Shown one piece after another: positions 19,962 to 29,673 of a DNA stretch of 64,000 nt. The position numbers and the translations under genes are program-made. Under the pieces are notes generated by a model. The model did no database searches. It had not been told where the DNA came from and saw only the letters and a list, made by a program, of their open reading frames with translations. Origin of the DNA: Jaenimonas drosophilae (lineage: Eukaryota > Euglenozoa > Kinetoplastea > Trypanosomatida > Trypanosomatidae); assembly GCA_030849065.1 (NCBI GenBank), contig JASAON010001630.1, positions 61,927 through 125,926 of the forward strand, given 5' to 3'. Numbering within the stretch: position 1 is the stretch's first letter; each line of letters starts with the position of its first letter.

Positions 19962-21461
19962 CTACACTGGCCGTCGAAGCAGCTCTACTACACTTTTCCA
20001 CGGTACCTTTCTTGACCAAAGCGCCGCCAGCCGGGACGATGTTCTCCGCATCCGTTGGTTGACTGCTGGGGTCGTTGTATTGCCGTGTTTAAGCAACAGG
20101 GCGTATATGTCACGCATAGCGGTGGCAATCTCGGTATGCAGTGGATCATTCCACACCCACGCGTCCAGCGGAAGGACAGCGTGAGAGCCATGCCGCAATG
20201 GGCGAGGATGGCTGGTCATCCACTTGACGGTGACGTAGCCCTGCTTGGTACGCCGAATCATCGTCTTCAAGGTTAAGGAGTAGAGCACACTTTCCCGGTC
20301 CGCCACATTGCTCGCGTGTGCCCGTGCAACATGACGAAAGTGGATCATCTTGGAATAGTTCCCAATCGCATGAAAAATACGAAAGCCCAACGCCGTCTGC
20401 CGCCAGCGCCAGTCTGTGTCCTCGTAGTAGGCTGGGTAGAAGTTTTCATCCATGAACCCAACCGTCTCCATGGCAAGACGGCTCATGCTCCAGCTGGAGG
20501 TCGTCGCACGTTTGCCTAAAAAGAGCGCGCCGGTGTGATTGCTGAAGGCATCCTCAATCTCAATCGGAGGCATGTAGCGGATACGATCTGGCAGCAGCCT
20601 TGACGTAACCAAGAGAGTATCAGTGGAGGTGGATCGAACGAGTGGCGAGCGCAGGTGCTCGGGGGTAAAGCTGTTGGGCTCCGTCGCCACCTCAGCCGCA
20701 AGCTTCTCCATCATGGCTTTGTCACTATGCGTCACCTCGTAGAACTGAGGAAGTCCGTTGGCAAAGAGGCCAGGAGGAAAACGAACGTCGTTGTTCGTCA
20801 AGTGGAAGAAGGGCACCTCGTCAAAGGAGTACTGCATCGCATCACGCATGCCGGTGTTCACGGCTCCAGCAAAGCCAATGTTGTTCTCGTAGCGAACAAT
20901 CTTCAGGCGGGACGTGAAACTGAAGGCACGCTGCACATCATCAAAGAAGCGGGTAACACTACCCACAGGACCGTTCTGCACGTACATCAGTCGTCGTACA
21001 GGCACATCAATGTTGCACATCAACGCCTTCACATCCCGAAGCTCAACCGTTGCGATCACAAGCAAGTATGGTATCGTGGCAGTAAGGTTGGTAAAGGGAA
21101 GCTCCTCCCGCCTGTGGCGGTCAACATTCAGTCGTTGAGCCAAGCAGTCGAGGTAGCTTCTGAATGTAATGTAGTGCTCTCCGTCACGTGGTGATAGGGG
21201 ATCGTCTTCATCATGGTACCTCTGGTGCTTCACCAAAGGTTCCGTACGTGGTTTGAACAGCCCATGGGATGTCGCTGGTACCTCCTGGGCAGCGACCTTT
21301 TCGGCTCGTTCAGTCATGTTGGTAGATACCCACTCAATGGCCAGGGCGGTGCACATCGCCCACAGCGTCGTCATGCAGACAATAATGACGGCTAAAAACT
21401 TGATTCGCCGGCCACAATAAGCACCGCAACACACATGTCGCTTAGATGCCATCGTTGCCAC
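19962..21461 (-). CDS. GT2-like glycosyltransferase, copy A (dispersed)
   Basis: A 499-residue type II membrane protein: short tail, anchor at about 24-45 (FLAVIIVCMTTLWAM), then a luminal catalytic domain. GT-A features: strand IPYLLVIATVE, then VQNGPVGS, the ENNIGFAGAVNTGM block, and the metal-binding NNDVRF in place of DXD. ENFYPAYYEDTDWRWR with MIHFRHV follows, as in rhamnosyltransferase/WbbL-like GT2 enzymes. It should add a sugar to surface or secretory glycoconjugates in the Golgi; donor and acceptor are unknown, and a GT40 galactofuranosyltransferase-like role is an alternative. About 345 bases of its core are almost identical to copies B and C, about 20 kb away, while both ends differ. 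Confidence 0.75.
   Translation of the reverse strand: MATMASKRHVCCGAYCGRRIKFLAVIIVCMTTLWAMCTALAIEWVSTNMTERAEKVAAQEVPATSHGLFKPRTEPLVKHQRYHDEDDPLSPRDGEHYITFRSYLDCLAQRLNVDRHRREELPFTNLTATIPYLLVIATVELRDVKALMCNIDVPVRRLMYVQNGPVGSVTRFFDDVQRAFSFTSRLKIVRYENNIGFAGAVNTGMRDAMQYSFDEVPFFHLTNNDVRFPPGLFANGLPQFYEVTHSDKAMMEKLAAEVATEPNSFTPEHLRSPLVRSTSTDTLLVTSRLLPDRIRYMPPIEIEDAFSNHTGALFLGKRATTSSWSMSRLAMETVGFMDENFYPAYYEDTDWRWRQTALGFRIFHAIGNYSKMIHFRHVARAHASNVADRESVLYSLTLKTMIRRTKQGYVTVKWMTSHPRPLRHGSHAVLPLDAWVWNDPLHTEIATAMRDIYALLLKHGNTTTPAVNQRMRRTSSRLAALWSRKVPWKSVVELLRRPV
20809..21153 (-). repeat. Shared glycosyltransferase core block, copy A
   Basis: This about 345-base segment is base-for-base the same as 41885-42229 and 43999-44343 apart from two substitutions (near 21099 and 21137). 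It encodes the stretch from LDCLAQRLNVDRHRRE to DEVPFF. Third-codon positions are conserved too, which points to recent gene conversion rather than protein-level constraint. Confidence 0.9.
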
Positions 21462-21804
21462 GCTAAGCCTCCAACCTAGCGTGGCTGTACGCTATCGTGT
21501 GTGCTGTGTACTTGGGAAGAAGCAAAAAAAAAAAGAGAAGAGCAATCAAAAGGCACTTTTGTTGGAGGAAAACGACAATGAGCAGTAGCACAACACTGGA
21601 CGTGGGCCACCATTTCCACTCAGGTCAGCTACGGGAGGGGGGCCTGCGTGTATCCAGACAAGTCAAGGTGGTGTGCTTCCTCGTGTTTTCCGCCATAGAA
21701 CACAGGGTGTGTGCGCTAAACTGGCTGGATGAAGTGGGGGAAGTGGGCCTACACATACGGTCTATATCGCAGAAAGCTCTATGATGTTTGGTCAATGACA
21801 CACA

Positions 21805-23352
21805 TCAACCACGGCGCTCCTTCGCCACGCGGTCTACGAAACACTGATTCATCGGAGCCGAGACATCAGCAAGAGTAGTACCGGTGTGCAGAACATGGGA
21901 AGAAGCTGCGACAGCTGCCTCCACCTCCTCTCCCGACGCATCCGCGGGTACAAAGAGATAGAAGCAATCCCGCGGATGCTCGAACTCTACTAACGGTGCC
22001 GAAATGACTCGTCCTTCCATTGAATCCATCACGGGCTGAGCAAAGACGCTGACCACGACGCAACCACGGCTCTCAGCCATGGAGGACGCGCTATTCACGG
22101 CCCCAGCATTCGTAAACTCTATTCGCAGGGATGGAGGTGGCAGGAGGAGACTGCGCTGATGGCGAAGCTCCTCATCTAGCCAAATTGTCTGGCAGCCATA
22201 CTTTGCCGACGCAATGATCAACGCATTCGCACCTGCCAGCGCAGGGCCGCCAACGACGGCGGCGTGCACATCCCCGCTCAGTTGGTACGATCGGCCACTG
22301 ATGGAACTAAAGGTGCTGCGTGCCTCACCGGGCGAGCCATCACCACCGAGAGGACTAGTCTCCGAAGCCTCGTGGGTAGGCTCCTCAACCACCACAGATT
22401 GCGACTCACCGGCAGGGGGTGGCATGCTGGTTGGGCCAACAACGGTACTTCCATCGTCAAGGTCGTGGCGATAGACGAAGGAGGCACCATCATCACCTCG
22501 CCCCTGCTTTGCCACCACACGCTTTGCTACGCGAAGGATCAGGTACGAGAGAAGCGGCAGCACCACCGCCGGCGGGAGCATCGGCCCGCTCGACCGCCAC
22601 TGTTCCACCACCGTTCGCACACGCGACGACACCGTCTCCGTCACCTGCTCCACCACCGCGGGCTTTTGCAGCTCTGACAAGATGGGAACCCCGCGCCAGT
22701 GAAGAAAGCGCGTGAGGGGGCCCTCCACCACCACAGGCAACGAGGCTCGCACCTCCTGTAGCCACTCCGGGAGATTGGGATAGCCGGCAGGCGGGTACGC
22801 GCTCACGTGTTGTATGTTGCGTGTGGTGGTGGACTCCACCACCTCATCCATCGCCACGAGTTGTTTGGTGAAGGTGTGTGCCGCACGGAAGAGGCCGCCA
22901 AGGGCACCACTCCCTGCGGTTGCGAAGAAGGCAAAGTACATGGGCTGACGAATAAAGTTGAGCATCGAGCGGGCTCGGCGCATGGTCTCGTTATCGTAGT
23001 AGAAGCTCGTGAATGTGGAGCTGAGCTCCGTGCTAGAGCCAGGTGACCGCAGTGAGTCTTCGTCTCCGTAAATGTTGCTGTAGGTGGGATCATATCCGCT
23101 GGAGTAGTCGTAGTCCATCGAGCCGGTAGCAAAATCCTCGCCATCGGTGCTCACACGTGATCGGGAGTGGGAGTAGAGCTCAGACCCTTGCCTATTGTAA
23201 GGCGTCCGGTTGGATGCGGATTCAGAGAAGTAGGAGCTGCCATCAGGATCATCAACCTGCACTTCCTCAGACACAGACGACATGCGGTCGTCATCGTAGG
23301 CGGCCGAGTTGCGCTGGGAGCTGTACGAGGTACTCAATCGTGCACTGCTCAT
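21805..23352 (-). CDS. Membrane-associated protein of unknown function
   Basis: A 515-residue protein. The first 125 residues are disordered and rich in Ser, Tyr and Asp. Two hydrophobic stretches follow, at about 138-158 (PMYFAFFATAGSGALGGLF) and about 258-275 (PPAVVLPLLSYLILRV). The C-terminal 150 residues form a folded domain (AGANALIIASAKYGCQTIWLDEE... RDCFYLFVPADASGEEVEAA). That domain has a faint look of a SpoU-type knot, but the SAM-binding signature is missing, so no function is assigned. A pyrimidine tract lies upstream. Confidence 0.6.
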   Translation of the reverse strand: MSSARLSTSYSSQRNSAAYDDDRMSSVSEEVQVDDPDGSSYFSESASNRTPYNRQGSELYSHSRSRVSTDGEDFATGSMDYDYSSGYDPTYSNIYGDEDSLRSPGSSTELSSTFTSFYYDNETMRRARSMLNFIRQPMYFAFFATAGSGALGGLFRAAHTFTKQLVAMDEVVESTTTRNIQHVSAYPPAGYPNLPEWLQEVRASLPVVVEGPLTRFLHWRGVPILSELQKPAVVEQVTETVSSRVRTVVEQWRSSGPMLPPAVVLPLLSYLILRVAKRVVAKQGRGDDGASFVYRHDLDDGSTVVGPTSMPPPAGESQSVVVEEPTHEASETSPLGGDGSPGEARSTFSSISGRSYQLSGDVHAAVVGGPALAGANALIIASAKYGCQTIWLDEELRHQRSLLLPPPSLRIEFTNAGAVNSASSMAESRGCVVVSVFAQPVMDSMEGRVISAPLVEFEHPRDCFYLFVPADASGEEVEAAVAASSHVLHTGTTLADVSAPMNQCFVDRVAKERRG

Positions 23353-23838
23353 TGGGTCCTAAAATGTGTACCTCCAGTGGAGTCTAGTTTCGTTACACGG
23401 GAAGAGAAACACCAACAACGGTGTTGAATCTAAGCTACACAATCTAACAGCCCAGTCTGATACAACACCCGCACCCCTTCCTTGAGCTGCGTGATTGAGG
23501 CCGAGTAGTCTAGGGGCTGAGGATGTGGAGGCACCGTCGTGGTCGTGGCTTCGTCACTCACCGCGACGAAATCAGGGGCTAAGCTGAATAAAAGCTCACG
23601 CCACACCACAACGTACTTCTACGCTTCTTCAGAGAGAAAAAGAAACACAAGAACCAGAAAGAGCAGCGTCAACCCCTCACATACAGATACATCAGGATTA
23701 GGAAACAATGGGCAGTGACAAGCATGCGCATAGAGATCTCGAGTGAGTTGGGCTAGTGGAGCACAACTAGACCAGTGGATGGTGTTTGTGCCAACGGCAT
23801 GGCCCACAACAGGAGATAGAGGCATGAGGTATATTCCG
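23353..23838. other. 486-base intergenic region
   Basis: It contains the leader of the membrane protein to the left and the 3' untranslated region of the roadblock-like gene to the right. A pyrimidine-rich tract on the minus strand near 23625-23665 is the only visible signal. No gene is supported. Confidence 0.5.
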
Positions 23839-24354
23839 CTAGTGAATAGCCATGCTGCTCTCCACCTTGCTCGTGAGTTCCTTGTAGGCCTCCAAGCGAC
23901 GGATTTGTGGGAGCAACGCAAGAAGGCCACCAACGTAGTGACCCCGGGCACGGCTTCCCACAATGGTCAGCAGCGAGGTGTGGTCCATCGTGTGAACCAC
24001 AACGGCATCGTGGTACTGCGCGCTAACATACAAGGGAAGCGGGGCTGACTCCCCGCCAGCCATGAGCTGCTCCAAACTTTGGTAGCAGCGCGCACCACTC
24101 AGCGCCACGTTGCTCTCCACCAAGAGATCCTCCTGGCCCTCGGTGGTTCCCGGAATGGCGGCAGTACTCGTAAAAAGGTTCAGCTCAGGAGAGGCAACTG
24201 GTGGCGTTGGCCCCTCACTCGCTCCCCCGCAGCCCAAGCAGGACAGAACGGTGTTACCCTGCCGATCCGATACGATGATCTGAGTTGCAAGATGCATTGC
24301 AATGAGCTCGTTGAAGTACTGCTCAATCACCGTAAGCCGACTCTCATCTTCCAT
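23839..24354 (-). CDS. Roadblock/LC7-fold protein, LAMTOR3-like
   Basis: A 171-residue protein starting at MEDESRLTVIEQYF (ATG at 24354). The upstream open part to 24531 contains a leader-like Phe/Val stretch. The block ELIAMHLATQIIVSDRQGNTVLSCL matches the opening helix and strand of roadblock proteins; MP1/LAMTOR3 has a similar IVVSDRDGVPV. A second strand set follows near 120-150 (PLYVSAQYHDAVVVHTMDHTSLLTIVG), then a C-terminal helix. An insertion of about 55 residues after the first hairpin is unusual. LAMTOR3 is part of the Ragulator scaffold on lysosomes. The fold is likely; the exact orthology is uncertain because dynein roadblock and MglB-like members look similar. Confidence 0.5.
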   Translation of the reverse strand: MEDESRLTVIEQYFNELIAMHLATQIIVSDRQGNTVLSCLGCGGASEGPTPPVASPELNLFTSTAAIPGTTEGQEDLLVESNVALSGARCYQSLEQLMAGGESAPLPLYVSAQYHDAVVVHTMDHTSLLTIVGSRARGHYVGGLLALLPQIRRLEAYKELTSKVESSMAIH

Positions 24355-24627
24355 GACGAATACAACAAAGATGTACGAGGGAAGTTGCAATAACCAAAAC
24401 GTGTGGCGCTTCTCGCCGGCGCTACTTCCTATAATATGGGAGAGATGGTGGCGAGAAGGAAATGATGATGGTACGAGAACAAGGCGGGGGAGAACAGCAT
24501 GAGCCTGAAGTGGCGCTCCACCACAAGACATACGTTGAGTGGTTGTTGATCACGATACTTGCAACGAGTATGTGCAAGGTGCAGGTGCAGAAGCTATCGC
24601 TGAACCGATTGAGGCACCATCCGCACC

Positions 24628-26037
24628 CTACACTTCCTTGACATGGCTTGATTCCACATAGCGGTGATCCGCCGGTCGTCGTAGGTGAGCGTCAGTTGCC
24701 GTCTGGAGAATACTCAGCCGTGTTGGGGCGATGGCCACATCCATGGTACGCATATCCCCCGCCTCGCTGAAGGCGTTCAGCTGAATGGTGCCACGTAGAA
24801 TCCCCTCGCCTCCGAGGAGGCTCGTACCGGACTCAAAGGTGTGGCTTTCACCCGGTGCGAGGAGTGGGAAGTTGCCCACCACTCCGGGCCGCACCATCTC
24901 CACCACCGCCCTCCTCTCCACATCGAAGACGACGAGGTGGTGCGAAACAACCTGCGCATGCCAACGCTCCGGATTGCCTCGAGTGGGGTCACGATTGCGA
25001 ATAAACACGTGGTACAGAAACAAATGGGCAACACCAGCCACACCATCGGGAGAGGAGGAAGGGGGGGAGGAGGGGGAGGTTGGTGTCGGTGCTGCCGTGG
25101 CGGCTGAGGCAGCAGCCGCAGCATCGACTTCACCCGTGGAGGACGTTTGATGGGGGTTTGCACAGACGTACTCCGTGAAGACCTCCACATCCAAGAAATC
25201 AGAGCGCAGCGTCGTGCGGGTGGGGACGTCGGACATGAAACTCAGAAGCGGCGTCGTCTCTGGAGCAACTCTCTTCTCAGAGGTTGGCACGGCTTCTTTG
25301 GGTGTGTTGGGGTGTGGTGGAGGAGCGGGCATCCGCCGGCTCTGCGCCGCCATACAATGCAGGGCATCCACCATGAGGGGAAATGCAAATTCTTGCCGAA
25401 GATTGAGAGGGTAGAGTGGTTCAGGTGGGAGGAGGAAGGCATAAGGAGGGAACCTAGTTTGGTCTCTGCACAACACCACATGTCGGCTGAACTTCTGCAC
25501 CTTTCGTTGGAGTGTGCGCTCCAGAAAGACAACAGCACCACCAACCAAGACTTCATCATCGCGCTGTGATTGGCGTTCAGCCTCGGTCAATGACGAAGTC
25601 GAAGACGCCACGGGTTCACCGTCGGATGCTGCTGGGGCAGGGGGCGGAGGCGGAGGCGTGGATGGCGTGGTGGCGTGTTCCTTCTCATCATCGGATGTTG
25701 CAAGTTGCCCATTGCGAATAATCTCGCGGGTGCGCTCGCGTACCGTCTCATTCTCCGTTGAATGCTTCACCACCTCACTCAACGTTCGCAGAATGGCGAA
25801 GGAGGCCGCAAGTCGTGCCGCCACGGTGTCCTGCGAGAGGCCATCAATGGAGGGTCGAGCGAAGCACGCGTGAGCGATGGATTGCAGGCTCTCTCCGTAC
25901 CCTGCAGCAGCAAACTCACTTCTGCGCAGCATCACGCCGAAGACGGCGAAGCAGAGGTCGTTGGGGTCGGCGTAGGCGCGGGAGGCCTTTGAGCCCAAAC
26001 GGAGGATCTGCCGATAGGCCGATCGAATAACAGTCAT
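24628..26037 (-). CDS. ApaG-domain protein with LYR-like N-terminus
   Basis: A 469-residue protein. Residues about 325-440 form an ApaG (DUF525) beta-sandwich: FLYHVFIRN, WHAQVVSHHLVVFD, VEMVRPGVVGNFPLLAPGESHTFESG and LRGTIQLN match the family order, including the GVVG...P.L.PG signature. The N-terminus MTVIRSAYRQILRLG places Tyr-Arg within an L/A-Y-R-x-x-L-R pattern at 7-13, like the LYR motif of mitochondrial assembly factors, followed by helices as in LYR proteins. The middle contains low-complexity Pro/Ser/Ala linkers and a segment FPPYAFLLPPEPLYPLNLRQEF. In animals ApaG domains occur in POLDIP2 and FBXO3. The combination suggests mitochondrial location; the molecular role is unknown. Confidence 0.65.
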   Translation of the reverse strand: MTVIRSAYRQILRLGSKASRAYADPNDLCFAVFGVMLRRSEFAAAGYGESLQSIAHACFARPSIDGLSQDTVAARLAASFAILRTLSEVVKHSTENETVRERTREIIRNGQLATSDDEKEHATTPSTPPPPPPAPAASDGEPVASSTSSLTEAERQSQRDDEVLVGGAVVFLERTLQRKVQKFSRHVVLCRDQTRFPPYAFLLPPEPLYPLNLRQEFAFPLMVDALHCMAAQSRRMPAPPPHPNTPKEAVPTSEKRVAPETTPLLSFMSDVPTRTTLRSDFLDVEVFTEYVCANPHQTSSTGEVDAAAAASAATAAPTPTSPSSPPSSSPDGVAGVAHLFLYHVFIRNRDPTRGNPERWHAQVVSHHLVVFDVERRAVVEMVRPGVVGNFPLLAPGESHTFESGTSLLGGEGILRGTIQLNAFSEAGDMRTMDVAIAPTRLSILQTATDAHLRRPADHRYVESSHVKEV

Positions 26038-26324
26038 GGAGCTACACCGTCAAATGCTGCATACGTGTGCTAGGAAGATGTGGATGGAGGCAGTGCCAAC
26101 TACGAAACACCTTCTGATGAAGGAAGCACTTCCCTGGTGCTATCCCGATTGGTGCAGTGAACTTCGCACAAACAGCCAAAACAAGAGTGAAAAAGAAGTA
26201 GTTGGGCCACATGAAGAACAAGTTCAATGTTGGAAGCACTCTCATGACACGGGAAAGTGGCCCAGGAATGCCTGCTGTTTATGTGTGTGAAGAGAATTGA
26301 CGAAGATGTTGCCCCCACCATCCT

Positions 26325-28091
26325 CTAGAAGGACACCTCTTCCTCCACTCGTGGTGTGTTCATGCGTACACCATTGCCACTCTTCGCAGAGGGAGATGCA
26401 GTCGTTGTCTGTGAGCTACGTTTTGCTGCCGTACCGCTCAGAGCTTCCGAATGGCTGGCAGTGTAGTAGTTGTTCAGCATATCCTGACCCGCTTCCTGCA
26501 TAGCTTCCATGAGGTGCTCGCCCTTCCCCTTGCCAACGCAGTAGTGGCCACAGTAGAGGTTGCATAGGCTGTACTCCACCTGACGGAACTGCTGCTTGTT
26601 GTGCAGTGAGGCATAGTTGTTGGTGCCGTGAACCTCCACCACACGACGAACGACCTGATCCACGTCAATGGGCTGACCCTTCAGCTCTGGGGCCACGTGT
26701 GGGGCATACTTGAGCACGATTTGAGCCTCCTTTAGTGAGTTGCCAGACTGAAGACTGTGAAGCAGGAGGGGTGGGGCCTGGTGTGCGTGGCGGCGAACTT
26801 GGTATTCGGCGAAGAGATCATCCTTGAGAGCCTGCGTGGCGTGGGCTCCTCCAGAGGACTCAAACTGCGCCCGCACTGCGTCTGCGCGGGAGTTGAGGGG
26901 GTGCATGCGAGCATCGTGCACCTCTTTCTCGTCGTCGGTGAGGCGCTTAGCGCAGGCAAGTTCCCGCTTGAGGTCCTCCCTCTGCTCCGGAGAAAGAGCT
27001 TCTGATGATAGAAGTGCCTCCGCGTCGGAGAACACCTTACGGCTTTGCACAAATACAGCCAGCTGAGGGCAAAAGAGCTTGCCAATGAGCACCTCCACGT
27101 CGATGCCAGGCTCACCAGCTTGTGCGGCAGTCTCCAAAAAGGCAATGAAGACGTAGAGCGAGTGCCGAATCCATTCCATCCGAGGTTGAATATCCTCACG
27201 AGTAACGGGGAACAACTTGAGACGTCCAGAGGCAGACCGTAGCACCGCTCGCCAGTACCAGCGACGTTGTTGCATGACGCCTTGCTCCACACGCTGGAGG
27301 TGTACAGTTGCCTGCTTCCGAGCATGTTGGAGCCGCTCCGTGAGTGTGTTGAGCTCTCTCCACAAGCCCACCTCAGATTCTGTTCCTGTGAGGCCCGCAA
27401 AGCCCAATCGCAGCGCTACGCGACCACACGGCAGCAGTCCACACGTTTGATGGAGAAGTTGTTGCAAGTGCTTCGAGCGCAGACGTGGGTAGGTGGCGTA
27501 GGCCATGGAAGAGATCGTGAGCTCCACAACTGCCTTGCCTCTCAGGGCCAGTGCCCCGTGTGGTGGGGAGTTGAGTGGGGTGGAGTCAAGGAGCTCCCAC
27601 ACTTGATCAACGCGGCGTACAGCAAGGGCAGACGACTGAGGAGTGGCAGAGCGCTGAACGGCATCGGTATTGCCCCGCTCATGCAGCGGCACATAGGCCA
27701 ATGCATGGCTTGCACCTGGCGCGGAGAGCGGCTTCACGCGCTGAATCATCTGCTCCAGTGGCTGAAGGTAGGGAGGCGTCAGGCTGGTGGACGCATCAAA
27801 CAATCGCTCCTTCTCACACAACTCCAGCATTTGACGGAACGCGTCACCCACGGTGCGCTCTGTTGGTACCGTGGATAGCGTCAGAGCGCCGCGTCGCTCA
27901 ACGCTACGCTTTAGCCGCTTCTGTTTATTGTACAACTCACGGATTTGGTTGCCTTGTCTGCGGCTGGCGTGAACGTCGCTGGGGTCAACGGGCATCACCA
28001 GCCGTCGAGGGCGGAACTTTGGGTAGTAGGGCGATGGTTTTCCATCGAGGTCGATCTTGCTGCATAGCCGCCGCGCCGTTGCCCCACGCAT
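26325..28091 (-). CDS. RNase III-like plus dsRNA-binding-like protein, probably mitochondrial
   Basis: A 588-residue protein starting at MRGATARRLCSK (ATG at 28091). The N-terminus is Arg-rich, as in a presequence. Residues about 187-240 (LRGKAVVELTISSMAYATYPRL...LGFAGL) resemble the helix of an RNase III domain (GDAVLEL...YPxL...LGL), but the acidic catalytic residues are not conserved; the key Asp is replaced by Lys. Residues about 485-537 (YSLCNLYCGHYCVGKGKGEHLMEAMQEAGQDMLNNYY) look like the end of a dsRNA-binding domain. This pairing is found in mitoribosomal mL44 and in kinetoplastid editing or assembly factors. A structural, non-catalytic role in the mitoribosome or RNA processing is the best guess. 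Confidence 0.5.
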   Translation of the reverse strand: MRGATARRLCSKIDLDGKPSPYYPKFRPRRLVMPVDPSDVHASRRQGNQIRELYNKQKRLKRSVERRGALTLSTVPTERTVGDAFRQMLELCEKERLFDASTSLTPPYLQPLEQMIQRVKPLSAPGASHALAYVPLHERGNTDAVQRSATPQSSALAVRRVDQVWELLDSTPLNSPPHGALALRGKAVVELTISSMAYATYPRLRSKHLQQLLHQTCGLLPCGRVALRLGFAGLTGTESEVGLWRELNTLTERLQHARKQATVHLQRVEQGVMQQRRWYWRAVLRSASGRLKLFPVTREDIQPRMEWIRHSLYVFIAFLETAAQAGEPGIDVEVLIGKLFCPQLAVFVQSRKVFSDAEALLSSEALSPEQREDLKRELACAKRLTDDEKEVHDARMHPLNSRADAVRAQFESSGGAHATQALKDDLFAEYQVRRHAHQAPPLLLHSLQSGNSLKEAQIVLKYAPHVAPELKGQPIDVDQVVRRVVEVHGTNNYASLHNKQQFRQVEYSLCNLYCGHYCVGKGKGEHLMEAMQEAGQDMLNNYYTASHSEALSGTAAKRSSQTTTASPSAKSGNGVRMNTPRVEEEVSF

Positions 28092-28411
28092 GAGTTTGCG
28101 TTGCTGCGAGTGCTGTGGTTGCTGGCCACGACGGAAAGAAGAAAAGATCCAAAGACCTTGAAATGAGAGATGAGTGGAAGAATAAAGGTGTATTTTTACA
28201 TATATTCCCACACGCTCACCGACAAGAAGTTGGTGCATATCGTAACAAGGAGGAGGTAAGCAGTTCCTTGGTGAAGAGCCACCTGAAAGGCTTCTAAGCC
28301 AACATCAAGCAACATAGCCTGGCCAAAAACGTAGGAAGTGGGTGGATGCCGCTGAGTGTAGCTTGCAAGCCGAAGCAAGAGAAACTAGCGCTGTTGGTGT
28401 TGGCAGTGGCG

Positions 28412-29356
28412 TTAGGCCTTCTGGGCCTGGCGGCACCGCTTCTCTGAGGCCATACGAGCCTTCTCAAGCTGCTGAACCTCCTTCTTGAGGGCTGCTCGCT
28501 TTGCTCGGAACTCGATCGTGTCAGCCTCCAGTTGTTGGCGAATCTTGTGTGACTCCGCCTTCTTTTCTTCCAACTCTGCAATGCGGATCATGGCCTGTTC
28601 CTTCTGCTTCTCCGCGATGGACGCAATCTCCTCAGGCTTCATGGCAGAATCGGCGAAACTCTCAAAGTTTTCGTCGTAGGCATCCAGCTGCTCCTGCAAT
28701 GCGACCTTGCCACTCACAAGGGAGTTCCGCTCGCGGCGGAGCACAAGGAGCTTACCTTCCAGTGCCTGCACTTCCCGCGTCGTCGTCTGGCTGGACACAA
28801 GCAACTCCTGAAAGGACGACGTACGCTCCAACAACTCCTTTTGAAAGCTAACGTAGTTATCCTCAAACTTCTTCTTTCGTGCATCAATGTCAGCGGCAAG
28901 AACCTTGTTCTCCTCCTCCATCTCTGCCACCGTCGCCGCCGTGGCATCGCAGCGCTGAAGAATCTCCTTGATCGTATCGCGCACACGTGTTTCAGAGGTT
29001 GTACGCCCCTCCTTCAGCTCCGCGGCCATCAACTCAGATTGTGTGTTCCTCCGCTTCGTGATCTCCTGCAAGGTTCGGCATGTTTGCTCCAGCCGCGCCT
29101 TTCCATCTGCGAGCTTGGCAGCACAGTCCTGCAGATCCTCCACATCACGGCCCTTTGCCTGGACCTTCTTCCGGATGGTAGCGAGGTCAGATTCCTTCTT
29201 CTTTACCTTGGCAATCTCTTCTTGAAGAGCCTTTTGAATGAAGGCCTCTCCGTGCTCCGCCAGCTGCGCCATCACCTTCTCGCGGAGAACCGCCTCTACA
29301 TCCTTCTCTGAGACGTTGTTGGTGGAGGAAACCACATTTTGATCTGCGTTCGTCAT
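28412..29356 (-). CDS. Taxilin-like coiled-coil protein
   Basis: A 314-residue protein that is coiled coil from about residue 40 to the end. The segment KARLEQTCRTLQEITKRRN corresponds to the taxilin signature KLExLCRELQxxNK, and the following LKEGRTTSETRVRDTIKEI aligns with the next taxilin helix. Taxilins bind syntaxins and act in vesicle traffic; in trypanosomes and other flagellates related proteins are also tied to flagellum biology. The protein lacks the acidic N-terminal extension of animal alpha-taxilin. Because long coiled coils resemble one another by chance, the family call is moderate. Confidence 0.6.
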   Translation of the reverse strand: MTNADQNVVSSTNNVSEKDVEAVLREKVMAQLAEHGEAFIQKALQEEIAKVKKKESDLATIRKKVQAKGRDVEDLQDCAAKLADGKARLEQTCRTLQEITKRRNTQSELMAAELKEGRTTSETRVRDTIKEILQRCDATAATVAEMEEENKVLAADIDARKKKFEDNYVSFQKELLERTSSFQELLVSSQTTTREVQALEGKLLVLRRERNSLVSGKVALQEQLDAYDENFESFADSAMKPEEIASIAEKQKEQAMIRIAELEEKKAESHKIRQQLEADTIEFRAKRAALKKEVQQLEKARMASEKRCRQAQKA

Positions 29357-29673
29357 GGTTTGATGATTATGATCGCTGCAATGTACACAACAGGCAGAAG
29401 CCGTCTAGCAATAAACTAGAGCACAACACACGTAGAAATGAGCGAAACTCAGAACAAATAGCAACAGCAACAACGAAAGCCTGCTGGTGGAAGCGTTGCC
29501 TCACTCCTGGGTCTTCGCTGCCGTGAATTCTAACTGAAGCAAAAATGAAAAGCAATAGCGACAAGAGGGAAGTGCGTGGAGCATTCATACATCTGAGATC
29601 TACGTGGGTGGCACACACACACACACATTGCACAGGTCACGTACTCACGGCAACGGAGGTACTTTGTTCCTTC

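Noticed and set aside
21866..22063. Possible SpoU-type methyltransferase in the C-terminal domain of the 21805-23352 gene
   Set aside because: The order of strands is suggestive, but the SAM-binding Gly-rich and Asn/Ser-Ile-Pro signature residues are not present.
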